NCBI GenBank assembly: GCA_964304625.1
Contig: OZ199839.1
Location: forward strand, 5,890,001-5,954,000
Length of the DNA stretch: 64,000 bases
Direction of reading: 5' to 3'
From: Kudoa neothunni
Lineage: Eukaryota; Cnidaria
Notes under the pieces: model-generated
The model's input: only the letters and a program-made list of their open reading frames with translations
What the model was told of the DNA's origin: nothing
Database searches by the model: none
Made by a program: the position numbers and the translations under genes
Shown here: positions 1 to 18,577 of the stretch, piece by piece
How positions within the stretch are numbered: the stretch's first letter is position 1
Layout: the number at the start of each line of letters is the position of its first letter

Positions 1-3000
1 TATAAAATCCTTGCCTTCCCTGTAATTTTTTTTAGAATTTATTACAATCCTAACCAAGTATAGACAATGACGCATAATATTTTAAAATAAAAAATTTAAT
101 GAATTATTATATATACATGTGTTAAGGTTTAAAAGTGAAGTCCATAAAAAATTCCTAAACGTAAAATGATCTTTTAATAATCGAAATACTTTTGTTATTT
201 AAAATCTGCATTTTTGTTAATTATTGCATTTATTAAAATAAGGAGTAACCAAAGGAGAGATTATTATATAATAGAATGCAAGATTAATGCACACTCCCTA
301 TTTTTATATAAATAATAGACATTAACAGAAAAATTATTAATATTTTTGTGGTTTCTTCTTATCAATAATTTCACTAAATTCTGACAAAAAATTTGAAAGA
401 TTAACATGTATAAAAACGATTTCGTGACTTTTTATGCTAACCAGCATGGAAGTCTAATTTCGCTATAATAGGCTGTTGTAGAAGGAGTAATGATTCTAAT
501 TTCATAGTATACAACAGTAAGAAGTATTTTTTGGAAATTTTTTTGTTTTTGTAGATTTCTTTACAAAAAAAATTATAACTCAATGAAATTTTGTAATTAA
601 TATAAGATATTTATGATACAATAATGCAACATTATATTTGAAATTTTTAATAATTTCGACAATATTAGTATATACCTTACTATAATGAATGTATGATTAT
701 AAAATTGGATTCAGATTTAATTGAAATCACTCACGGATACCCATGGGGGTCCGAAAACCTCAGGTTAAGAACCCCTGTCATATAGTGGATACAGTCAACA
801 ACGGTTATTGCGTAGGTAGATATTTCGCACTCTTCGTTGTGTGTTATTATTTTATCGTTTGATGAAGTGCAGTTCTATCTTATAAGTATTTTAAGCTATT
901 AAGGAAACATTTGGAATTATTTATTTAAGAAAAAGATTTTTACAAATGCTAAAAAATGGATATTGTGCACTAATTTTAGTCTTCATTAAATTTAACAATA
1001 TCTCCACATCAACGTGTATAATTATTATTTGGTGATTTTAATGTTAAAGGAATTGAAAGAAATTAAACGTTGACGTCAACGTTTTTCTATTATTAATAAA
1101 AAAATTTTTTTAATTTGTTATATAACAAAAATATATTTATTATATTTATTGTTATTGACGTAACTACGACAAATGGATAAGATTTAAATATTTTATATAG
1201 AAAACTGCGAGTTTAATTACTAAATACAAATTGACTTCTTTGATGTATATATCTCTGAGAGTCTAATATCATTGGTCGAATTGATGATTAATAAAATATA
1301 TGTGATCCGATAGAATCTTGGAAGAATCTAACTAACAACGATCAGTAATAATAATATAATTAAATTTTACTTTCTTTCGATTTAATGAATCAGTTAAAAT
1401 CAATTTTTATTAATTAATAATATACTAAAGTGTTTATCCTCTAAAATTTGCAAGATGCGTATATAAAGTTGCGAATGGATTAACAATTTCGTTAAACCAT
1501 ACAGAAAATATCAAAATGATGTGATAAAAAAATAACTTACGTGTATAACATTTTTTTAAATTAATCATACTTGACATTAATTTGGAAACACTACTAAGTT
1601 TTGATTTTATTTCCTGAAATCCATAATATTTTATTTTTATGTAACTACTAATATAAAATTGCTTTAAAATAATGAGACTATCATCATTGAATTAAATTAT
1701 AAACAATTATGGGAAAAATTACAATAAGACATTAATCTATTAGCATGTTTCGTGATCATTACGATAAAAATAATTAATTTAGAAAATGTTAAATATATCT
1801 GTTTAACCTTTTTTGATTAAATATATTATGAATGTTATATTTTTTACTATAAATAAAGTATAGATTAATACCATTATAATGTGGAAACAACTGTTTAAAA
1901 AATCAGATGGTAGATATCTTCCAATATTAATTACATATATTTTAAGTTTAGTTATTGAAAATCGCTAAAAAATTCTATAAACTAAGCATCATTGTTGATT
2001 GTTGAAAATGATGTTTAATTGTAAAAATATTTTTACTTACTGAAAACAGGCCTATAATTCAATATGATGAGCATTAAAAAAACGAATAATGTATTGGAAC
2101 AAATTGCATTTTTTGTATTTAATTATCATGTTTTTTGCTTCACAATGAAAAATTAACATTTTTAAACTCTTTTTTATAAAAATATTTTAGGTTTTTCAAC
2201 TGTGATAATATCTAATCGCATAAATGTTAAACAATTTAAATGAATATAATATAACCGATTATATAAGATAAAATCCTAAATTTTAAAATTAAATGAAACT
2301 CAAAATAACAACTTCATTCCAAATACGCGCACACCACTTATATCCTATGGTTCCTACGTATATCTTTTGCTCTTTCTAGACCAATCGTACCTTAGTAAAT
2401 CCAAATTTATTTATAATTTAATTCCCAAAATTAGATTTAAAGGAAAAATTTATCGAAAATTAATTCCGAATGAACACCTTTCTAGATACCCAAAGATGAT
2501 CATGTTTGCCTTTAATTTTCAATTTTTGAAATGTTAAAAAATCGAACAAGGTGGTTATATTATTATTAATCAGTTAGATAATGGAAAAATGTGAAATAAT
2601 AGAATCTGTTTTTTTGTCTTATAAGAACAATCTATCTATTTGAAATGTAAATCCTCAATATGATGCTAATCACAATGAAAATGGCCACGTCATGCATGTA
2701 TTAAACTCGGAGAAACTGAATCATACCATCTCAGAAATACGCTGACATAACTTATGACCCAAATGGATTGAATGATTTCTACCCAATGATGGATAGGATA
2801 TCATAAATTGTAAAATACATAGAAACGTACTTTTATAACAATTTTTCCAATAAATAAATAAGTAAATAAATGTTAAATATTATGTTTAAAAAATATTATT
2901 AAGTTTTATATTTCACGCGAGCGTTTGCAATTAGATGGATATTGCGTATCTTTTTGCAATTCCCCCCAAAAAGTGCGCAATAAGCGTTGTTGATTGTATG

Positions 3001-3145
3001 TGAATTTGGTTTCTAAGTTAAGGGGTTTTAATGAATCCATGAGAATAGCTAGTATCAAAACAAAATATAACATTTAAGGAGAATAAAATTTAAGATTGTG
3101 ATATAAAACAAGATTTTTAGTTGGAGATTAGAGAGAAAGTTGATA
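1..3145. other. AT-rich intergenic stretch
   Basis: No open frame with recognisable similarity was found on either strand. The only structured piece is a transposon end at 716-777, listed separately. The remainder is low-complexity A/T sequence with short poly-A and poly-T runs. Confidence 0.6.
716..777. repeat. hAT-type transposon terminus (solo end)
   Basis: Read on the minus strand from 777, the sequence begins CAGGGGTTCTTAACCTGAGG and continues into a C/G-rich palindromic patch. CAGGGGTTCTYAACC is a typical terminal inverted repeat of hAT elements. No matching second end was found by eye, so this is either a relic or one end of a heavily decayed element. It stands out because its base composition is far richer in G/C than its surroundings. 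Confidence 0.5.
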
Positions 3146-6272
<3,127 letters not shown>

Positions 6273-6398
6273 GGTTGGGTTGTAACTGACGCGAGACGCA
6301 GCCTAATACCACTAAATATACTTCTAAATATAATTGAAAAATTTGCTCAAACTCAATCTATCACAATCTGTCGCCAACCATCGATATCGACATAGAAA

Positions 6399-6423
6399 TA
6401 GATAGAGATAGATATAGATAGAT

Positions 6424-6458
<35 letters not shown>

Positions 6459-6466
6459 TAGATATA
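6399..6466. repeat. GATA/TAGA microsatellite between divergent genes
   Basis: A run of GATA units interrupted by GATATA and GAGATA variants lies in the 535-bp interval between the TMEM245 start (6272, minus) and the AAMP-like start (6808, plus). It therefore sits in the presumed shared promoter. Any regulatory role is inference; the repeat itself is seen directly. Confidence 0.9.
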
Positions 6467-6807
6467 ACGGTTGGTCCCTATTCATAAAATTAAATGGCGC
6501 TTTACATTTATCAGATTAATGTGGTGGATAGTTGAATTTCATTGTTCACCGTTTAATAGCAAAAAATCTAACTACATAAATATGTGATTTTTTAAAAGTG
6601 ATATCAGATACAATATTATTCTTTGTTAAACATTATGAACAGGCGATAACATTTTAGTCCGACTTTACGCGATCAGCCATTCGACAAAAATCGTCTTCAG
6701 CAAATACACCTATAAACTGCTTGATAACTTGGTTAAATTTTAAATTCATTACATCACCATATTTGGAAACATATTATCTATTCTTCTTTTTCTTTTTAAA
6801 GTGTTAA

Positions 6808-9800
6808 ATGGATAATAACCAAAGCAACGAAGACGACTATCTCAATTACGATGAAATTATCGATGAAGCTGAAATTGATCAAATAATTCAGATTGATGAA
6901 TGCGAAGGTGAGTGTGAGACTAATAATGAAATTTTTAATTTTCTCAAATTTTATTTCAATGAGTTAATCGATGGTTGCTAGGCCCAGAGGACGAATCTGA
7001 CGACAATCTCAACGAGGAACCATTAACTAACGACGAATTCACATGTATGGATCCCGATATTGAAATCAACACTCAACAGGAAACTTTTATTGCCCATCAA
7101 GGTAGGTGGTTATTTGAAACCTTCAAAATGTTACCGATTCCTGACGAAGGGGGGAGTTGGTTTGAATATTATTGGATTTTTTTAAAGTTGATTGTAGGTT
7201 CTTGTTTCTGTAGCAATATATCGAGTACCGAGACTAACGATTTCACTCAGTGTATCCTTACCGGCGGAGAAGATGATTATTTTTGTGCGTACGATTCGAT
7301 CAACTTCCAAAAAATCTACCAACATAGTATTTGAATATTAGCTCGTTATTCAAATGAATTTCCTGTCACTCTCAATCAAGAGCATTGTGACTCGGTGGTG
7401 TCTGTTGGTTTCAATTCCACCTTCGACTATTGTCTGAGTGCTGATATGGCGGGTACTGTGAATATTTACAAATACCCAATTTGGTCAAACCCCGAATTCA
7501 CCCTAGAGACCACAGATCTGGATGTACGTGGTTTCTTTTAATTTATAAGGGTTAAATCTGTTTTCTGCTGAAAGTTAATCATTTAATTTTTTCGTAAACA
7601 AATAATAATTAAAAATTGAGATTAAATCTAAATATATTTTGGCTATATGAATTAATATTATTATTCAATTCAATAATTAATTGTTTTCGTAATATTTCAA
7701 TATATATTTTTTATGCATTTTTAATATTCCGATAAAATTTTTTATTAATTTATTCGGTTCACTTCGTGCCGATAATTATCCCTCGAATTAGGCTTTGTTG
7801 TAAAATTTGTAATTGAACACTCCTATATACAGTAAAGTCCGATTAGAATATTCGCTAATTATCAAGAAATTAAAATTATGGTTCAATTTAACAACTGATT
7901 CATTATATTAGAATTTAAATACAGTTTACGTTTGATAGTTGCCTAGTAATTAATTGACTTCTAATTGATCAGATTAAATAATATAAAATATTGCTAGAGA
8001 ATGGTTGTTGTTAGAGCAATCAAGTAGGGAAATTCATTTATTTTTATTGTTGAATTAATTAATTAATTCTAATCCATCACTATGCTCCTATGGATAGAAA
8101 TAACTGAATCTATCAGATTATCAAAAGATTAACTTTCTATGTCAGATATGAATAGAAATTATTAAGATAAAAAATAATGACATTTAAATCTCGATTATAA
8201 TTAACATGTATTGTAAGATTAGTAACGTTTGTTGGTCTGAATGCGCATTATTTATTTTAGTCCGCATGTAACAAAATTTAGTATTTTGCTTACATATATA
8301 GAAATTTATACTTGAAAGTAATTGAATTATTTTTTGGTGTTGAAATAGCAGAAGTGAATCCCATATTTTTTGTTCACTTTAAACAACTACCTTATTAATA
8401 AGGTTAATAAGGTGGTTGGAGTTTTTCGACGTTTCTAATGCGCGCCGATTTTAATGATAAAGTTTTTAATGCATTTCGTGTGTTAGCTAGAGCGAAAGTA
8501 TAATTAAAAATTGCCACAAATCGACCTTATTTGTTGGTGTTAAGATCTTTTATCACAGGAATAAAAGTTATGGTATTCGGTGGGCATAAAAAGCCTCGAA
8601 ATCTCTCAACCATACTAATGAATATAGGATATTATTTGGCTTTACCCTACTTAAAATTTTTCGTAGGTTGTCTGCGCGAAAATTTTTAAAATCTTTCTCA
8701 CAAGTTATATATAAATTTCATTTATTAGAATCTGCTAGATTTAATTATTTCTAACATGCCTCTTATTTTTAGAGACCAGAAATAATCAAATATATCATAT
8801 TTTAATAAATTTAAATCCGGAAACAGTTTGTAAATAAGAGTTGTTAAGATTATAAATTTCCAATGTGTGGGCGTATATGCCCCTTTAAGATTAAAATTAA
8901 CGTACCAATATTCTCTGCCTTATGTATTATGTATAGTCCAGATTTACGCGGATCGGGAGCAAATTTTAAAGTTTCCAAAATGTTCAAGAGCCACAAAGCG
9001 TTAAAATCATTATGTAATAACCCTTCCTTATTTATAGCTTATATTATTGGAAAATTTAAATAGACTAAGAAAAAAATGGTGTAGAATTATAAATTACAAT
9101 TTAAAAAATAAAAGGATTTTTAATTTTTTTCTCAATCAGTTAATCGCTGGAAAACTTATAATTCTTACAAATATAATTTATGATGGTTTTTCCAAATAAG
9201 TAAATTAATAGTTAATGATCCAAGAAACTTGTTCTCTATTAAAATGGTCGTATTAATAATATTTTTCATATTTAATCATGTATGGTAATCTGACAAAAAT
9301 TGAATAAAGTAATATATGAATTTAATGCTTTCGAACAAAATTTTTTAGAGATTATTTCTAACGTTACAAGTTTTTTTATATTTCCATATTATCATTGAGC
9401 TGACGGTAATCTGGTTCGTATGCTGTTGACGCTGTACGAATTAGTACCATCAAGTGTTTTTATGTTGATTCTGCGATGCCTCGATTTTATAAACTCACAA
9501 CAATAAGTTTTTATAAAGATAGTAAAGTAACATTAACATGTTTGAGGCAAATTTTCTTTTATTTTTGAGTGTTTAGTTTCTTGGGACGTATTTCCAAAAT
9601 TCGCTTAGTGAGTTGAAATTAAGAATCATCCTTAAAGGCTTTAATGCGTGTTTTATTTCATTCTTTATCTATCAGTTTGGTAATTGATAAACAATAGTTC
9701 TAATTGTATTGTCTAATTAAACTGGTAATAATTCTAGTTTTCGTAAAAATATTAAAAACTATACGGTAGTTTGTGACTATGTTTCCAATCAAAAATGTTA

Positions 9801-11550
9801 TCTAGTCTACTATTAAAAGAGTTCATTTCTTCATATGATTAAATAGTTTTTTCCGGATTATCGTGTTGGTGCATGTTGAATCAAAAATATTCAACTTAAC
9901 AAAATTTTTTTCAAAAGTTGCGGTTTGGCCACCCTTGATATACTCAATATTCAAGCTAATGCATGTTGAATATTATTTACCTCTCTAATATTCACTTTTT
10001 TCAAAATTCCCATGAAATCAACAATCCATAATTATAAAGGATTAATTTAAAAAAATCCCGGATATTAACGATTATTTTCTCTAATTAATTCCAAATAAAA
10101 CTCAATCATGATGTATTAATAATATTTTGCAATATTTAGTGGTGCGTGTTCCATCCAAAAAATTCCCAAAGTTGTGGTAGGTGGTCTGAAAAAATTGGCA
10201 AATTCAACTTTGGGAACTTCCATCTTGTCAATATCGGCTACTGATACCAAACAATACCACATGTTAATGGAAATGAAATCAATGAAGCAGCTATAGAATC
10301 TGCCCCTCAAGTTGGTTTTTTTCCATGAGAATCACATTTTTGCTAGCGGCTGGTTATGGGGACGGTTCTATTTACGTATGGAATATTAAAAGTGGCACCG
10401 CTGTGCATAAATTTCAGCGTATACAATTATTTAAATACACATAGAAGTTTCTCAATATCGACAATCTAGCATACACAGAATCCGGATTAATTTTCGTGGC
10501 TAAAATTCAATTAAATTTCACTATTCACAAAATTATCAGTTCCAATTTTTCGATCATGATTATTAAAAAAATTTATTTCTATCATTTTCTCTTATGCTTA
10601 AATTTAAAAAGTTCTCAACGTTAAAATTTTTAAAATTTATTCTCATCACGAACATTAATCCAGATTAATTTGATATATTGTTGATGTTGGAACAGCCTTT
10701 TAAAATATAACAAAAAATTTTTCTCACTTAGACAACTATGCACTTAAAGGCGCCATCACTTCGTTGGCTGTATTCCCGAACGATGTTACTATAGCTGCTG
10801 GTTCAGATTCGTCACCAAAGATTAGAATATTTGACGCCGTGAGAGGGGAGGTATTAGTTCGTATGTGAAATTTAATTAAAATAAAAAATCTCATGGTAGT
10901 TGATACGTGAGCTTACTCATTACAAACAATGTGACCCATCGTCGACCGAAACTATAGTGATAAGCCAGACGTACTTATCTTTCTGTTGTTATTTTGTATT
11001 CAACTAACAAAGCATTAATTATAACCAGTTCCGAGTACCTGTTGTGTGGGACGTTGATCGACGCCGACACTGTTCAAGAGGTACAAATTGGTATTGGTGG
11101 TCAACTATCAACATGGAACACTATTACCGGTGTGCTCCATGATATCATTAATTTTAAAGTGAGAATTTTCGCTACAATACTCCAAAAGCATATTCACATA
11201 TTAATTTAATCCATCATAACCTTAACAGGATGGTATCACCAAAATATGTCTGCTGACAATAAATCCGCATTGGATTGTGGCTGGGTTTCTCAATGGATCG
11301 ATTGGTGTGATAAATTTTGTGACCAACGAAATTCTCTCGTTCTTAAATCCCCACAATAGTGCCGTATTAAGCTTATCTTTTCAAAGGTAGTTCGAATACC
11401 GAGTTTTGTTTGTGTACAATCAACACCACACCACACCACATCATTAATCTGTTTCACTGTAGCTACGACAAAATAATCCTTTCTTCCAGTGACGATGGTA
11501 CTGTGATGTGTCTTCGTATAAGTGACGTTGATATGGATACCACCAATTAA
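6808..11550 (+). CDS. AAMP: AAMP-like WD40 repeat protein
   Basis: Spliced gene. An acidic N-terminus (MDNNQSNEDDYLNYDEII) is followed by WD40 repeats. The exon at about 7200-7320 reads ILTGGEDDYFCAYDSINFQ, and after a 54-nt intron the text resumes HCDSVVSVGF...CLSADMAGTV, aligning with the TGGEDD and DSV segments of angio-associated migratory cell protein. A long intron (7524-10139) splits D-L-D from W-C-V-F-H-P, at the place of DLEWMEWHP in human AAMP. Later pieces read LAAGYGDGSIYVWN (about 10340-10420), ITSLAVFPNDV (about 10731-10860), a segment at 11000-11160, GVINFVTNEILSFLNPHNSA and finally SYDKIILSSSDDGTVMCLRI before the stop. AAMP is a cytoplasmic WD40 scaffold linked to ribosome biogenesis and migration. 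Exon borders between 10140 and 10330 are unresolved. Confidence 0.75.
7524..10139 (+). other. Long intron of the AAMP-like gene
   Basis: The donor GTACGT follows the GAT codon ending at 7523, and the acceptor ATTTAG lies just before TGG at 10140. At about 2.6 kb it is roughly fifty times longer than the usual intron here. It is AT-rich and contains a Tigger-like end at 7830 (CAGTAAAGTCCGATT preceded by TATA), which suggests growth by transposon insertion. No conserved coding sequence was recognised inside. Confidence 0.6.
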
Positions 11551-11720
11551 CATATTATATCACCCTTAGTTTTTACTGAATGTATACACCTGTTCAATTA
11601 TACACATCCATGGTGTTTTATTAGCGTGTTATATTTTAAAATAAATGATCGGATTATATAATTATACACAGAAGGGATATTTCAGTTGGAGGATTAACTC
11701 TTTGAAATCGTGCATTAAAT

Positions 11721-12439
11721 ATGGCTGCCGACTCTGATCAACTTTCGCAAGATAAACCACAAGACCAATCAACTGCCAATACCTCTTCTGTTCCTACACA
11801 CGAACCAACAGATGTACAGGTGGACGTACCAACTGAAGAAGGAAAAGTTGAAACCATTGAACACTTCCACGGCGATAAAAATGATCCAACCAATGACCAT
11901 ACCAATAAAAAATACACCAGACGTATCGTGATTCCAATGGATGGAAGTGAATGTGGAAACAGAGCTCTTGAAAGTAGCTCGCCTAATAATCAACATGAGA
12001 TATTCACATGTATAATATAGTTTATATGTCGAAATTCCATCAACCAAATGATTATGTGGTGTTTGTACATATCCATCAACCGCCTACATTGAGCGGACTA
12101 TCATTGGCAGCTGCTCCCACCCTCTACATGTCTCAGGAATATCGTCGAAGTGTTGAGGAAAGTGTAATCAAGTGTCAACAATATGGACAACAACTCAAAC
12201 AACAAGGAATCAATCTGAATCTTCAATTCAAAGTGGTGTTGGCTACAGTTCAAGGAAGAGGTTGTGGAGATACTATTTTGCGTATTGCTCAAGAATATGA
12301 TCCCTCGTTGATTATTATCGGAAGCAGGGGTCTTGGTACCTTTTCCAGGTTCATGCTGGGAAGCACTAGCGATTATCTGGTCCACCATTCGGAATTACCC
12401 GTTTGTGTTGTGCCACCAGCTCATCACTCTTCAAAATAA
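11721..12439 (+). CDS. Universal stress protein (USP/UspA) domain protein
   Basis: Two exons (11721-11973 and 12021-12439) joined across a 47-nt GT-AG intron give 223 residues. The first 60 or so are an acidic, low-complexity leader; the USP fold starts at RRIVIPMDGSECGNRALE and continues after the intron with YMSKFHQPNDYVVFVHIHQP. The C-terminal part has the ATP-binding signature G-2x-G-9x-G-S: IIGSRGLGTFSRFMLGS, followed by SDYLVHHSELPVCVVP. USP proteins bind ATP and act in stress responses. In animals they occur patchily, including in cnidarians, and are absent from vertebrates. The gene starts 170 bp after the AAMP-like stop and ends 224 bp before PGM1, all on one strand. Confidence 0.88.
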
Positions 12440-12663
12440 TACGATCATTTATCGAATTAAAATTTTATCTGATGCGAATTTGTGTTATTATTTAACTTTC
12501 TCGCTTTTTTTGCTATTTTGTTACTTGCGCATACCAATGGGAGTCTGTTTGTTGGGGATTTAGTGGTTTGTTTGCGTGATGTCACACCTCCCCTACAAAT
12601 CTTATGACAGCTTGTTTATTTGTCGTCGGGGATCGTTTTTAGCTGGTTTTCCTCTGTAGACCG

Positions 12664-14932
<2,269 letters not shown>

Positions 14933-17900
14933 CCAACCATGCTTCTCGTTCATCTTATTGATTATCATTTGATTAATATTTCAGAAATTATTCGTTCTAT
15001 TTAATATTTCCAGTTTCTTATGCTCCAACTATCTAAAAAATCTTTTTTGAGTGGGTGGTTTATATGTTAATATTTTTTATTCTATCATGTTTTGAGGTGA
15101 ATATTCGAATTAGTTGATAATTTTAGGATTAGCGTTTCATTTTACTTATTCTAATATAATTAGTAACCAATTTTATATAAATTTCATAAAACAACATATG
15201 TTAATAAAATATACAGTGTGAATTGTTTGATTTCAGTTTTATTATTTTATGTGAATTTCAAGAATTTTAAGGGGTCAATATTTAATATAAAATAGAAGCA
15301 ATAAAATCACATGATTATTTAAGTTTCACGCGCATTTCTAAAAACATTATCTACAATTAAAATAAGGGGAATAAAATGATTATAATTAATTTGATAGTAT
15401 CTTATGAATTTTAATATGCTGGAAATTAATGTAAAGAATTAAAAAAGTAAAAATCACGTGAATATAAAAAGTTTAACGCAGATTTCTAAAAATATCATAT
15501 TTTGTAAATCGCAAATGAAAATAATATAATTTTTTAATATTTTGTGGTTTTTAAGGAAGTAAGAATTAAAATAAGATTGAAAAGAGTAAAAATAAAACCA
15601 CGTGACGGTGGAATTTTTAAGCTAAATTTTCTGAGTTGGTGCTATTTAATTTATTCTTAATGTTCCATAAAATACAATAAAAACAGAAACACTCCTTATA
15701 CACAAAAATTAATATTAAATTCAGGAGTTTTACCTTCAGACGGAAAAAACTATTATATTTCACTTTAACATGCTAAAATATTTACTTACATTTTTGATTT
15801 TTAAATACAACTAAGAAGTCTATATAAACTCTGAATATTAAAATTTTTAATCTTCCTAAGAAAATCAATTAACGAGAATAATAATTTCCCGAAAATTACG
15901 TTTAAAATTAAATCTGATGGAAATGATACAGATAAAATTACGTGTTGCGTAAAAATACAACAACTAAAGTAGTGTAATACGAAACTGTATCTTAAAATGT
16001 AACCAATGGTTGCTTTTATGACATAAAAAAATTGTAACATCTACGAATAAATTTTTTAGCGAGACTCTTAATGCTTAATGGATTGAATTATCACTTCCAT
16101 GTGGAGAGCTCAAACAACTATGTATAGAATTTGTTGTTGATTAAATTTACCTAATCAATGAGACTATTTATCTAACAACCAACAGCTTGATATAATTAAT
16201 AATAATAAAATTTCAGTATATTATCCAATTAATAACTAAGTTATATAGCAACATATAAACAGATTTTAACACTGTGAGCTGTTCCGTAGAGAGTTACAAT
16301 ATTTAGAATTTATAGAAATAAAGTTGTTTAAGTTAATGGTTACTTTTTAATTTATATCAAGTGGGATTTATAGAATAATTCAACATATAAGCTCACGTAG
16401 CGTAAGTGATTAATTTTACATACTTTTCACAAATCGCAAGAAATGATCTAAGAGCGGAATCTATCGTAAAAAATACATTTGTTCTGATTATTTAATTTTT
16501 ATTTCAATAGAATTACTTAGGTTTAAATATTTTTATTCAATTTTTAGTGTAAATCATAATTTCAGTTTAATAATTTTTCCATATATATATTTCAAAAATA
16601 TAATTCTATAATATTCAATCAACTATAAAAGTAATAAAAATAACGAATTAAAATTAAGTTTTTATAGTTTACGATTATTAACAGAACAATATTAGATAAA
16701 AAATATTCATTTAATTATTTTAATTAAAAATAACTAATAAATATAGCTCATATATTTATATATATATATATATTAATTTTACAATAATGATTTAACTGAT
16801 TTATTTTATTAAAAATTATTAATTTATCATGTAAAACTTTATTAAGTAGAATCCATAAATTAAAAAAAATCACGATTGTTATAATAATAAATATACCTTT
16901 AAAATGTAATTATTTAATTAATGTATAAAAAGTTTATAGAAATGATACTAACTTTATTTGCCAAAAATTGATGATGTTTTGCATGCTTTAAATTTATATT
17001 TTTGAATAATCAATTTTTTTTAATGAAGACTCTTCTAAATAAATTAATATAAAACTAACCAAGAAAAGTCACATCTAAGTGGAATACAGAATATGTAATT
17101 GTTGTGCCAAGCAGATTTTTTTAAAAAATTCAAAGCCAAAAATGACAGATACTTATAGAAAACAAGATTATAATTTTTTAATTTTTATATAATATAAGAA
17201 ATACTAAGCAACATATATGTAACATGTTTCTGATCCAATTTAAATTAATCAAGAACTAGTAGTGTTTTCATTTTATGAGATAAAGATCTCTTATTATCAG
17301 TCGTATATATAATTGAAGTTTACTATCCTGTTTTGATTTAAAAATAAGTAAACATCAAATTTATCCCCAAAATACACACACACACATTTATATATATAAT
17401 TTTTAGAATTTCAAATAGATTAGTATCAAATTACATTTATTTTTTGGAATAATTAAAAATAATTTTATATTCAGACATTCTAATTAGAAAATATTTTGAG
17501 CGTATCAAAATTCATCCACAATATTTTTAACATTTAAAAAATATATTTGATACTCAGGGCGTTGTATCAGTATTATTTAAACTAAATTACATAGTATATT
17601 TTGTTTTTTAGTTCAACTAAAAATATCTAATTCTCCATATATCGTTGAATCTGCATTACTTACATATATAATGTTGTTTAAGAATTTATATATGATTAAT
17701 GACCACTGTTAAATATAAAGAGACACTTAAAATCTATCATCAAATTAAAATCAGGTAATCAACTCGTTCAGTAAGTAATTTATTAGGATGGGTACAAAAT
17801 CTAAATATAAAAATTATTTTTTAAATTAAAAACTTGAATTAATATTTAAAATGCATTTTCAGAATATGATTATTAAAATGAAACTAACGATGAAAGAAAT

Positions 17901-18078
17901 TTATTTAAAAAAGTTGAAAACAATATAACGATGGCTCAAACTACAGGAATATTTCCAGTTATGGATAATATAAATGTATATTAATATTTTTTTAAAACTT
18001 CTAGGTCTAATACGCAGCAGTAAATTGTGAAAATATACAAATTCATTATAAAACATTATTTTATTAAAAATAAATTAT
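14933..18078. other. AT-rich intergenic region
   Basis: About 3.1 kb with no recognisable gene. It includes (TA)n near 16756-16775 and a short (AC)n run near 17378. Some phrases recur imperfectly around 15300-15620 (an aaaATCACRTGA-type word followed by A-rich sequence), suggesting a degraded local repeat. Nothing further can be supported. Confidence 0.55.
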
Positions 18079-18577
18079 CTATGTGTTTTTGGTGGCATCA
18101 CTTTCATTGACGGGTTTTACCGACAAATCCACCGAGAAATGTTTCAGCGTATTTTTCAGGCTTTCAAAGGGAATGGTTTTATTTTCGGCTAAGTAATGCG
18201 CATACTCACGATCCTGGAGCATGGTAAACAGTTCTTCCCTGGTCAAACAGGTGGAATGATCCTTTTCTTGGGTATTAGTCGCGCGATTCCATTCATCAAA
18301 CCCAACTGTGTTTTCCGCAGATTCATTCAGCTGAATTGAATTCATATTGTTAATTAAATTTGGTGGAACATTCAGCAATTCTAAAAATTTAAAATTAAAT
18401 TTTTAGTTTTGTTTAAAATATACTATCGACAACTGAGGCATTGGTTTGTGCTGGATTCACGGAGTGGTCGTTTGATGGAGTATCGAATTTTTTAGATTTT
18501 ATCGTTTTATTACTAGTTTTAATGTTGTAAAGAATGTGGGGGCTATCTGAGAACAAACGAGATACAATTACTCCCAT
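18079..18577 (-). CDS. Small protein with N-terminal myristoylation-type start, function unknown
   Basis: Two minus-strand exons (18424-18577 and 18079-18380) joined over a 43-nt GT-AG intron give 456 nt, i.e. 151 residues. I chose the ATG at 18577 because upstream codons in frame are open but lack ATG, and because it begins MGVIVSRLFSDSP, which fits the N-myristoylation consensus M-G-x-x-x-S. The middle is Ser/Thr/Asn-rich and probably disordered; the C-terminal part is acidic and probably helical (LTREELFTMLQDREYAHYL, then FESLKNTLKHF). No family was recognised. An intact frame across a canonical intron supports a real gene, but with no homologue in view this is moderate evidence. Confidence 0.5.

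Noticed and set aside
7310-7370. A 15-nt GT-AG mini-intron (or in-frame TGA) in the AAMP-like gene
   Set aside because: A 54-nt intron ending at CAATCAAG gives a better match to AAMP (spacing from TGGEDD to DSV) and fits the other introns.
8863-9063. 66-codon plus-strand frame in the long AAMP intron
   Set aside because: No recognised family, no duplicate, and it lies in an intron beside transposon-like sequence; insufficient support for a gene.
10116-10310. Minus-strand frame reading FWMEHAPLN, similar to the WMEWHP motif of AAMP
   Set aside because: The order of its other parts is reversed relative to AAMP and the real exon lies on the plus strand at the same place; it is a chance shadow.
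11769-12388. Minus-strand open frames opposite the USP gene
   Set aside because: They are shadows of the USP exons, with no similarity of their own.
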